Shown in pieces: positions 33,024 through 42,500 of a DNA stretch of 64,000 bases. Source of the stretch: Bactericera cockerelli. Taxonomy: Eukaryota; Arthropoda; Insecta; Hemiptera; Triozidae. The notes under the pieces were generated by a model, which ran no database searches, was not told where the DNA came from, and worked only from the letters and a program-made list of their open reading frames with translations. The stretch is from the NCBI GenBank assembly GCA_024516035.1, contig CM044961.1, forward strand, positions 7,354,428-7,418,427, written 5' to 3'. The translations under genes and the position numbers were made by a program. Position 1 is the first letter of the stretch; each line of letters begins with the position of its first letter.

Positions 33024-33057
33024 TTTTTATACAGAAAAATCCAGAATCTTTTCTTTT

Positions 33058-33170
33058 GCCAGCCTCCGTGGCGTGACGGTTGAGACTACTGCCCGTAGTT
33101 CAGAGATCCCGAGTTCGATGCCTGCTCGGCTTGATGATCTTGCTCCAGGATGCGGCCCCCCCCAGACATT
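33058..33170 (+). mobile_element. tRNA-like SINE K fragment
   Basis: GCCAGCCTCCGTGGCGTGAC, ACTACTGCCCGTAGTTCAGA, CCGAGTTCGATGCCTGCTCG. The same head occurs at 51660, where it is split by a SINE B. Confidence 0.7.
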
Positions 33171-33219
33171 ACCCATCACATCAGTCGTGCCTACGCAGGC
33201 GCTGTAAAACCCTCACCTT

Positions 33220-33480
33220 TAACACGTTGGACGCCGCGTGACCCAAATAAGGGTCACAGTGCCTTGAAGTCTGGTACCATGTGACCCCTATAAGGATCAC
33301 AGGAGTATGTTGTAATTCTGTTCATGTGACCCCTATTGAATTGGTATAAGGAGTTTTTGACGTGCTACGATTGTACAGAGAATTACATAGGGAACTTTTG
33401 ACGTGCTACGATTGTACAGAGAATTACATAGGGAACTTTTGACGTGCTACGATTGTACAGAGAATTACATAGGGAACGAC
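33220..33480. repeat. Short tandem repeats next to a GTGACC-rich segment
   Basis: Three copies of a 41-bp unit (TTTTGACGTGCTACGATTGT, ACAGAGAATTACATAGGGAA) lie at about 33354-33476. Before them, GTGACCC and GGGTCAC words alternate as imperfect palindromes. Confidence 0.85.
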
Positions 33481-33584
33481 TGCCATGCCATCACTCGTCT
33501 CACAACCCGAACATCATCGCATGGTAAACATTGTGGTTAAGTTCAAACCTTACACTCTGCCGGGCTGTCTCTTTCTTTGTATAG

Positions 33585-33722
33585 GCGTTCTTTACACCTC
33601 GGCCGAGGTGTTTGATCTGTTCTGCTTATACTACACCATACCCGTGTCCCCCACGGAAGTAAACCGCATTCTCATGAGTCCGTGTTGGGGATATTCTATT
33701 TTTTATAATGAAGAGCATTATT
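33585..33722 (+). other. Open stretch of unknown nature
   Basis: After TTTCTTTGTATAG a frame reads GVLYTSAEVFDLFCLYYTIP then VSPTEVNRILMSPCWGYSIF to a stop. I do not recognise a family. It includes the 18-bp perfect palindrome ACACCTCGGCCGAGGTGT at 33595. Confidence 0.3.
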
Positions 33723-33944
33723 AGAAAGAGGTGCCCGGACCCGATTTCGTTCTGGGGAAAGTCTATTAGGTTATGAAGTATTAACACCGAGCACGAATGT
33801 ACTTATTTTAAATATAATTGTCATCTTCTTGAAGATATTGATGAGGAGATTGTAGAGGAACTGCTGGCATCAGCAGATCTCTAATGTTTTAAAATGTTGT
33901 CAAAATAAATAAATCAAAAATCTGTGTCATCTTCTTGTTTATTA

Positions 33945-34348
33945 GAAATTTCACAGTGAATATCAACCTTGTCAAAACTCGTCGAAAAATTGTTTGCCAG
34001 ACTGCCAGGAAAATCTTTGCAATGATTTCGTCTCAGAATCGGACATTCCTGACAAGATTGAGGTCAATCTTCACAGTGAATATCAACCTTGTCAAAAAAT
34101 TGGTTGCCAGACTGCCTCTATTGGCACAGGAAAATCTTTGCAATGATTTCGTCTCAGAATCGGACATTCCTGACAAGATTGAGGTCAAGACCAGCCTCGT
34201 GTGCAGGCAATCCCCGCCTCCGGCTATGAATTCCATGAGCGATGTGGCCTCCCTGTGGCAGACCGTGAAAAAGACGTTCCACAATGCGATAGGTGAAGTA
34301 CTGGACTGGCTGAGAGACAAGTCCAGTGCTCGTGGGCCGCTTCATTAA
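33945..34348 (+). pseudogene. Unidentified Cys-rich ORF fragment with an internal duplication
   Basis: A frame from 33947 reads EYQPCQNSSKNCLPDCQENL then NDFVSESDIPDKIEV; a near copy (CLPLL...QENLCNDFVSESDIPDKIEV) follows about 120 bp later, shifted in frame, and runs on to VASLWQTVKKTFHNAIGEV and a stop at 34346. The CLPDC-type cysteines faintly recall DEG/ENaC channels, but this is weak. It is more likely a decayed gene or mobile-element piece than a working exon. Confidence 0.35.
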
Positions 34349-34523
34349 GAATTGCTGTCGAAATCATGATTTTTAGTAGAAATGTAATCACATCAATTTT
34401 ATTTCTGATTTTATTTCTGGTCCAGGTATGTTCTGATTTTCATGTACATCTAGTACAACTTCTCATTTTTCTGTTGATACTGATTATAGTGTCAGATACT
34501 AGGCAACCGATCACATGATATAA

Positions 34524-34735
34524 AGAAGGGCTGGGTGGAAGAAATTGCCGCAGGCAATAACCCCGCCCTTTAGTTAGGGCATTAGCTTCATTCTCTTTTT
34601 TGTTCTTGTTTCTTTGCTCAATCTATTTATTTTTCTTTATAATTTCAATGTATTTTAGTGTATATATTTTTGTCTTACCTAAGAAAGTATACTATAATAA
34701 TATTAATTTGTAAATTTTGACTATCAGGCCAAAAA
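34524..34735 (+). mobile_element. Retroposon tail L
   Basis: AAGGGCTGGG, TGGAAGAA, ATTGCCGCAGGCAAT, CCCCGCCCTT, then a long T-rich and A-rich tail. Confidence 0.8.
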
Positions 34736-34924
34736 AATAAAAAAAAATATAATTTCAGCTCTTTGCAAATTTAATATGTACTTAGCATTATCTTTGCAAA
34801 TACTTTGCACTGTGTGAAATACTCGTATAATTGGTATTCTCTTTGGCAAAGACTTCGCATTATGTGTAAAATTCTGTGGAGAAAAAAGTGTTTCGATAGG
34901 AATAGAATAGTTAAATAGTTCGTA

Positions 34925-35137
34925 TTGTAGTCAAGTGGTTAACGCGCTAGTCTGGTAATCCAGGTAGCGTAGGTATCCGTAGGTTCGAATCCCATCCAGT
35001 GAATGAATTTTTCCTCATTAATTTGAGTTTGTGACCACATGATAATAAGACTCAGAGGGTTAGGTGGTAGAAAATGCTTTGAGCATTCACCCCGGTTGGT
35101 GGTTACCTTCCACTATAAAGAGTATTATTATAATAAG
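34925..35137 (+). mobile_element. SINE C, full length
   Basis: GTAGTCAAGTGGTTAACGCG, GGTTCGAATCCCATCCAG, TTTTTCCTCATTAATTTGAG, then AATGCTTTGAGCATT and TTCCACTATAAAGAGT. Confidence 0.9.
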
Positions 35138-35790
35138 GTAGGTACCCAATTGTAAATAATATTTTCAATTTTTAAAAAGTTATTTGGAAACAATCGCCGA
35201 AATGGTGAATTAAAAGAGGAAGAATTTATGGAAAAGTAGGTATTCCTTTGAAACTATAAATATCTGTCGATAGTTCATGTCTTATATTGACTTTGAGAAA
35301 GTTGATTTATAAGAATATTTATTTTTATTATTGTTTTATTATTTTCTCTCGCAACTTTCCATAGCCAAATAAATTTTTAGACATTTGTTTTTGATTATTA
35401 AAAACGTAGTTAAAATTTAAGTCTTTTTATTTTGTAAATTGTAAAAATTATCTTAATAAAGAGGTGCTTTATGAAACTGTTGGCATTGGTAGAGTAGGTA
35501 CCAAATGGAACTTAATTCTTCTCTTGAGCCGACAGTGTAAATAAAGCACTATTAATTATAATATATTTATAGAATCAGAATTTATTATTTCTACTTGTCA
35601 AGGTCAAAGGGTGAATATAGCGAAAATTTTGAGAGTCAAAAAATTAAAACGATCAAATGTTGTCAAGAAACTATGAGAACAAAAAGTGTTTTAAAAAATG
35701 TGGACACACTATGAACAAGGACTCTTAATTGCTTTACTTTTGCTTAAAAGTACGCGTTTATTTACCTATTTACTTACCTACGCCCATGTC
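35138..35790. other. No gene seen
   Basis: AT-rich, featureless. Confidence 0.5.
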
Positions 35791-36000
35791 TGCCCCGGTA
35801 GCTCAGTGGTAAAGGCGGCACTGTGTGAATCCAGAGATTCCAGAGGTCGCGGGTTCGAATCCCAGCCGGGGTATGATCCAAGTTATCCTCCCATTTGGCA
35901 TTTCTAACACATAATAACTGTATTGGGCTTACTGCTGGAAAAATGGGACAATAGTCCTACTCGGGCAGTATAAATAAGGCGATATTATTATTAATAATAT
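35791..36000 (+). mobile_element. SINE A, full length
   Basis: TGCCCCGGTAGCTCAGTGGT, GCGGGTTCGAATCCCAGCCG, body and ATT tail all present. Confidence 0.92.
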
Positions 36001-36054
36001 AATTAAGTAAAATTAACTTATGCGTAACCTTATTCGTGTTTTTAGTTACCTATC

Positions 36055-36057
36055 TTC

Positions 36058-36093
<36 letters not shown>

Positions 36094-36150
36094 AATCAGC
36101 AAGGCTACAGCTGGGGGAGTGATGGTCTGCAGCCAACTTAAATTGAACAG
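36055..36150 (-). mobile_element. LINE 3' end with (TTG)n
   Basis: (TTG)12 followed by AGCAAGGCTACAGCTGGGGG, matching the end at 28600. Confidence 0.6.
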
Positions 36151-36263
36151 TTGGCTCGTCCAGAACCACATATTTTTATGTGAAATCAACTACATTTGGT
36201 TGATTTCAGTTTGGTATCATTTCTCCACAGTCTAACTTTCAGAAAGGAGGGGTTTTTTATAAT

Positions 36264-36488
36264 AATAATAATAATAATAACAGGTAACTCTTTAGTGGAA
36301 GGTAACCACCAAGCGAGGTTAATCCTCAAAGCATTTTCCACCACCTAACCCTCAGAGTCCGATTATTATGTGCTCACAAAGTCAAATTAATGGGGAAAAA
36401 TTCATAAACTGGGTGGAATTCGAACCAACGGATTCCTACGCTAAGTGGATAACAGACTAACGCGTTAACCACTTGACTACCAGTGCAC
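36264..36488 (-). mobile_element. SINE C
   Basis: ATAATAATAACAGG tail, CAAGCGAGGTTAATCCTCAA, and head AACGCGTTAACCACTTGACT on +. Confidence 0.88.
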
Positions 36489-36489
36489 A

Positions 36490-37310
36490 TTTTTATGATT
36501 ATTATACTCGTATAAATAAGAGCTAAATATAGGACCTCAGAAAATAAAAACACCTTGATTGAAAACTCCTTGCCAAAAACCTTGTGTGACATTTTTAATG
36601 CATACATGGTTTTATTTTCATCACATTTGCTCAAAACAATTATTAATTATTATTCCCACACCCGTAATATTGAGAGATTCAATTACCTATCTATATTTTA
36701 TATATAAAAAATTATCAGAAAAAAAATATACATAAATTCAACCGACAGGGAGAGAGAAATTTTAATTATAAGTCTAAAATAACTATACTAAAAAACTAAA
36801 ATGGAATAAATAAAGGAATTTATCAAGATTAAATTAAGAAATGTTCTAACAACAACAAAAACTACATATATTTAAGAACTCTAGGTGAAATATTAGTCCA
36901 GCCAATGAATGCCCTAATGCTTGCACTCTTAAACTATAAAAAAAAAACAAAATAAGAAACGAACACAATTCTTTTTATATGTATAGATAAATAAATAATA
37001 ACCTCTAACTAGTTAATTAAGTATCAAATATTTCCTTTGCCAATCAACTTAGGTAGTTAATTGGTTATCTATCTCATTGACAAATATTATTTAAACATAA
37101 AATAGACTTTCGATAAAAATTTACGAACTAAAAAATAAAAATGTGAGTATCACAGTTCAAACAAAATTATGTTCAGACTTGGGAAAATGTATCACTCGAT
37201 GTTGAAGTTAAGTTAAGAGAGATTTAAGGTTTTGCCATTTGACATTTAGGCAACTAAACGAAAAAAATTCAGCTAGCGAGGCAAAGATGGGCGAGCTATT
37301 TACGCAAAAA
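36490..37310. other. No gene seen
   Basis: Very AT-rich; no frame or repeat recognised. Confidence 0.5.
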
Positions 37311-37317
37311 TTATGTT

Positions 37318-38085
37318 CGCAACATATGATCGCAACGGAACCCTTACAAACAACTGTAACAAAATTTTCAATAAATTTTTTTGTAGGCTCTGGGATTCGA
37401 ACCCGGGACCTTCCACATGTGAAGCGAGTACTTTACCACTGAGCTAACGGTGTGCTCAAAGTATGCCTGGCAAAGTTTAGTAAGGGATACTTTCCGGTGC
37501 GCTCGTGTTGACCCAGCACCTAATTGGGAAGTATTGTGTCACTTCTCGCCCATCAGAGGGGAGGCATACTACGGGATGGGTAGGCTACAACACAGACCAC
37601 AAGCGTCTACAGTAGCTCCTGTATCATGGCTACGAAATAAAAACGGCTGTGAAACACTCATCTTTAAAAATAAAAAAACACTTAAGCAGGTGAGCTTACG
37701 GAGCGCCAACATATGAGCGCAACGGAACCCTTACAAACAACTGTAACAAAATTTTCGATAAATTTTTTTGTTGGCTCTGGGATTCGAACCCGGGACCTTC
37801 CACATGTGAAGCGAGTACTTTACCACTGAGCTAACGGTGTGCTCAAAGTATGCCTGGCAAAGTTTAGTAAGGGATACTTTCCGGTGCGCTCGTGTTGACC
37901 CAGCACCTAATTGGGAAGTATTGTGTCACTTCTCGCCCATCAGAGGGGAGGCATACTACGGGATGGGTAGGCTACAACACAGACCACAAGCGTCTACAGT
38001 AGCTCCTGTATCATGGCTACGAAATAAAAACGGCTGTGAAACACTCATCTTTAAAAATAAAAAACACTTAAGCAGGTGAGCTTTT
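37318..38085. repeat. 387-bp tandem duplication of a SINE E composite
   Basis: Two copies (37318-37704 and 37705-38085) each holding a reversed tRNA-like head (GGGATTCGAACCCGGGACCT, TACTTTACCACTGAGCTAAC), then CGGTGCGCTCGTGTTGACCC, CGCCCATCAGAGGGGAGGCA and AAACACTCATCTTT. They differ at few bases. Confidence 0.92.
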
Positions 38086-38224
38086 TGCACAAACACCAAG
38101 CTCGCAACCATCAGTTATCATTATGATGAAAGATCGTGAATATTGAACATTTGTTGGTCACAAGCACATCAGCAAAAGAGCTTCGATGCTCGCACGAGCA
38201 GATTTCAAAGAGAAACAAACTTTT

Positions 38225-38464
38225 TATGCACAACAAATTTGGACACAACTAGCCCCCTTATACACAACAACTTTGGACACAACTAGCCCCCTTATACACA
38301 ACAACTTTGGACACAACTAGCCCCCTTATACACAACAAATTTGGACACAACTAGCCCCCTTATACCCAACAACTTTGGACACAACTAGCCCCCTTATACA
38401 CAACAAATTTGGACACAACCAGCCCCCTTATACACAACAAATTTGGACACAACTAGCCCCCTAA
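38225..38464. repeat. 34-bp tandem repeat, about seven units
   Basis: The unit is GGACACAACTAGCCCCCTTA followed by TACACAACAAMTTT. Copies differ mainly at one A/C position. Confidence 0.93.
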
Positions 38465-38544
38465 CAGGAGATGTGCTCTACGAACATCAGTGTTTGCGCA
38501 AACAGCTTGGTCCTGCATGCCCCTTTAAAGAGAACGAAACTTGA

Positions 38545-38720
38545 GTAAACGTAAAGGCTGGGTGATGTTAATGCGGGTAAATAGATTCCCAGCGAATGGA
38601 GAGTAAAACTCCCGTCTTAATCAGGACGTTAAATCAAATAGAATCCTTGGCGTTAGGAAGGGCATCCGGCTATAAAAATGTGCCACAACCAACGAACCCA
38701 CAATGCCGACCCTAAGTAGA
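38545..38720 (+). mobile_element. SINE F fragment
   Basis: GGCTGGGTGATGTTAATGCG, CCCAGCGAATGGAGAGTAAA, CCGTCTTAATCAGGACGTTA; head lost. Confidence 0.7.
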
Positions 38721-38734
38721 TTTGGGAAAAGGCA

Positions 38735-38905
38735 AAGTGAAAGAAGCTATTGCCACAGGCAATAACCCCGCCCTTTAGGTAGGACATTTCTCTTTTTTTT
38801 TTTTTTTCTTGTATATTTGTTTAATCTTTTTGTTTTTCTTTATATTTCATTGTATTCTACTGTAGGTATATATTTTTTGTTCTACCTAATAAGGCTTTAA
38901 AAAAA
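38735..38905 (+). mobile_element. Retroposon tail L
   Basis: CTATTGCCACAGGCAATA, CCCCGCCCTTTAGGTAGGAC, then T-rich DNA and an A run. Confidence 0.75.
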
Positions 38906-39154
38906 AAAGAAGTAACTTGACCACTTACTGACGAATATAGCTATAGTGTCCCGACCACAATAGCTCGATTGCTAAGGCAGTGGGGACTCGTAAATTATCC
39001 TAGTTTAACACCCGTATTTATGAACAGCGAATTTTGTCTGAGCAATGTCTCAAGCAGGGTATTGGCCAATAATATTAAAGTATATCATGCTTCAGACCAT
39101 GCTCAAATGGCTTTTTCTGTTCATAAATACGGCTGTAAGTCTTGAAAAAATTCT

Positions 39155-39250
39155 GTTCAAATTTGAATAGTCCCCCTTCCAAGTCCTAACCTCGCTGGAT
39201 GTTACTCAACTTCAGTGACAGAACGACGTGTATTCAACGTGCTTGTGCCT
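39155..39250 (-). mobile_element. SINE F 5S-like head fragment
   Basis: On -, CTGAAGTTGAGTAACATCCA and GAGGTTAGGACTTGGAAGGG. It ends beside the thiamin pyrophosphokinase stop. Confidence 0.65.
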
Positions 39251-39391
39251 GGATTTGTTCAGTCTTTTTTATCAGTTCTTCCTAACTACTCGACGGGCTC
39301 ACAGACGGTTGAAAGGGAGATTTGAAGATTACGAGAGTGGAGAGTGTTTCTGGAACGAGCTACAGATCTCCCTCTCACAGACTCCACTCTC

Positions 39392-39555
39392 TCACACTCG
39401 ATTCTTATCCTCTTCACTACTCTCGGACACCAAAGGCAGCTGCATGATCCAGAACACGTCTCCCTCTTTCATCCTCACACTCACAGCCTCCACACTCTCA
39501 CTCTCATAGGTGTTGGAGCTGCTCACGAGACCTCCGAACGACAGGGTTGCATTGT
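39392..39555 (-). CDS. Thiamin pyrophosphokinase terminal coding exon
   Basis: Encodes LSFGGLVSSSNTYESESV, the conserved thiamin-site S-T/S-S-N-T-Y block, then MKEGDVFWIMQLPL and an acidic tail before the stop at 39392-39394. Acceptor TTTCTTCCAG. The 2.7-kb intron before it is full of SINEs. Confidence 0.9.
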
Positions 39556-42500
39556 CTGGAAGAAAAATAGAAAAATAAAATTAAACAGAATAAATAATTA
39601 AAGTCAAGTTAAAGTTATCATATGTGTGTTAATCACCTTCGTGATATCGCTACTCCAATTAGCTTTGGATACCTCGCCACTATCTCTAATGTGTCTCGCC
39701 AAATAGGGAAGCTAAAATATTTTGTCCCGACAGGATTTCGAATCCGTGACCTCTGGATCAACAGACAGACCACTGAGAAACTCATAAACCAGCTACCCAT
39801 TTTAAAATCCCTAGCCTAGGTTGAGCGGGGAGTTGCGAAGGTTCTAACTTAAATGGTCACCCATCCAAGTCCTATCCTCGCTGGACTTTGCTGAACTTCA
39901 GTGCCAGAACAAAACCTGGTATATTCAACGTACCAACGACGCTGGCTGCATGAAACTATTAAATATGTCTTGTTGGTCGAGTGGTTAAAGCGCTAGTCTG
40001 GTGTTTCAGGTATTGTGAGGATCCGTTGGTTCGAATCCCACCCGTGACCCTTTGCATAAATTTAACATCATTTACTTGAGACAGACGTATTTACTGGAAA
40101 ATACTGAGGTTTTTTAGTCCTAATCGAGCAGTATAAATAAATGTTTTTTTTTATTTCTTTATTATTAAACTACCGAACATTAGTAGTTGTCGGTTTTTTT
40201 TTTTAAATTAAAGGTTATTGTGCCCCGGAACCGCTTTCACATTACTTCAGGGCACTTTACCTTTACACCCATGCCATTCCGGAAACGGAAAACTCGGTTA
40301 GAATATTCCGCTCCGGCCAGGATTCGAACCCGTAACCTCCGGGTCAGCAATCAATACTCTTAAACACTGAGCCATGGAGGTCGGCAATTGTTGTGGAGGT
40401 AGTTTTTCCATTACGAAATTTCTAAATCAATGAAGAAAACGAAAAAATAATAATACGTAATAATATCGCCTTAATTCTACTGCCCGATTAGGACTATTGA
40501 GTCACATTATTCCAGCAGTAAGCCCAAGACGTATTATTATGTGATCAAAATCCCAAATGGGAGGGTGATTATTAAACTTTATTATTAAACTACCGAACAT
40601 TAGTAGTTGTCGGTTTTTTTTTTAATTAAAGGTTATTGTGCCCCGGAACCGCTTTCGCATTACTTCAGGGCACTTTACCTTTACATCCATGCCATTCCGG
40701 AAATGGAAAACTCGGTTAGAATATTCCGCTCCGGCCAGGATTCGAACCCGTAACCTCCGGGTCAGCAATACTCTTAAACACTGAGCCATGGAGGTCGGCA
40801 ATTGTTGTGGAGGTAGTTTTTCCATTACGAAATTTCTAAATCAATGAAGAAAACGAAAAAATAATAATACGTAATAATATCGCCTTAATTCTACTGCCCG
40901 ATTAGGACTATTGAGTCACATTATTCCAGCAGTAAGCCCAAGACGTATTATTATGTGATCAAAATCCCAAATGGGAGGGTGACTTGTCATGTCCCGGCTG
41001 GGCTTTGAACCCACGACCTCTGAACAAAACGACCTCTTTGAACCCACACTTACCAGGACAAAAATAAAAATGAAACAGTTCAATCAGATGATCAGAAGGA
41101 GGCAATGTACCCTCTACACAGGCCACATTGCCTCTTCGTTTAATAGGTACACTGTATGGAGAAATTGTTTTTCATTCTAATCACCCAAGGTATACGTGAC
41201 AAGAAATTTAATTATGAAAAGAAATGACAAAGAATTTAATGAAAAGAAATGACAAATAATTTAATACAAAGAAATATCGCAAGTAATTGATGTGATTTTC
41301 TTTTCAATACAAACAGCAATCAAAAAACTGTATATTTATACTCAATCAAACAAAGGTCATTCTTCAAATATTGTGCGTGTTTGATATTGATGAGTTCTGT
41401 TTTATTCTTTTGATTCATTTTAAGAGTCAATAAAAAAAAAATGCACAAATAGAAAGGCTCATTGTTATTTTTTAATATTCTCGTAAATATTCTTATCTCT
41501 TTCTCAAAAAAATAATACACAACGATTTTTTTTGTTCGTTTGTTGTTGACACAAGAAAATGTTCATTAATACACTGTTACATATTGTTACACTGAGCCCC
41601 GGTAGCTCAGTGGTAAAGGCGGCGGTCTGGTAATTCAGAGGTCGCGGGTTCGAAACCCAGCCGGGACATGACATGTTATCCTCCCATTTAGGATTTTTAC
41701 TACATAATAATAAGTCTTGGGCTTACTGCTGGAATATTGGGACTCAGTAATCCTAATCAGGCAGCATAAATAAGGCGATATTATTATCATTGTGGTAAAG
41801 GCGGCGGTCTGGTATTCCAGAGGTCGCGGGTTCGAAACCCAGCCAGGAAATTTCCAGTTATCCTCCCATTTGGGATTTTTACCACATAATAATAAATCTT
41901 GGACTTACTGCTGGAAAAATGGGACTTTTTTTGGCATTGGTTGGCAAGGCCATTCCATACAGCCATAAAATTTTATTTTATTATTTTACATTTTATAATG
42001 GGACTTAATAGTCTTAATCGGGCAGTATAAATAATCGGGCAGAATAAATGGGGTTCGGTGGAAGAGAAAGCCACAGGCTTTCGCTTGGATCACTACATAT
42101 TCTATTGTGTTCTTTTTTTTCATGTCTTATTTTGTTGAATGTATCATGTAGTTGACCAATAAAGTGTTAAATAATAATAATAATAATGAGTATTATCATT
42201 ATTAATTTACTCACCCAGGTTCCACTTGAGTCCTGTGGAGTAGACCCCATGTACAGGGTGTCCCACGGGAATCAGACCCACGGTCTTCTTGCCTCTTGTG
42301 AACCTGGTGACAAAACAGAATAAAATCATAATAAGAAACATTGTCTGGATGGGGGAAGTTAAACCATCATTCCCCGCTCTAGCTGAAGCCAAGCTGGCTA
42401 CAACAACAACAATATAATCAGAAACATTTTTAACTTTGCCTTTTCCCAAACCGACTTAGGGTCAGCATTGTTTAAACTCTTTTAATATGAGTGTTTCACA

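Noticed and set aside
31384..33076. ORFs of 245-284 codons on both strands made of 14-residue repeats
   Set aside because: They arise only because the satellite unit is 42 bp with no stop in some frames. They have no independent start context, and the FAR frame stops at 31588.
33224..33480. A piggyBac element starting at TTAACACGTTGGACGCC
   Set aside because: TTAA and a plausible end are present on one side, but no matching inverted end with TTAA was found.
38225..38464. CRISPR-like 34-bp repeats
   Set aside because: Simple tandem repeat without spacers.
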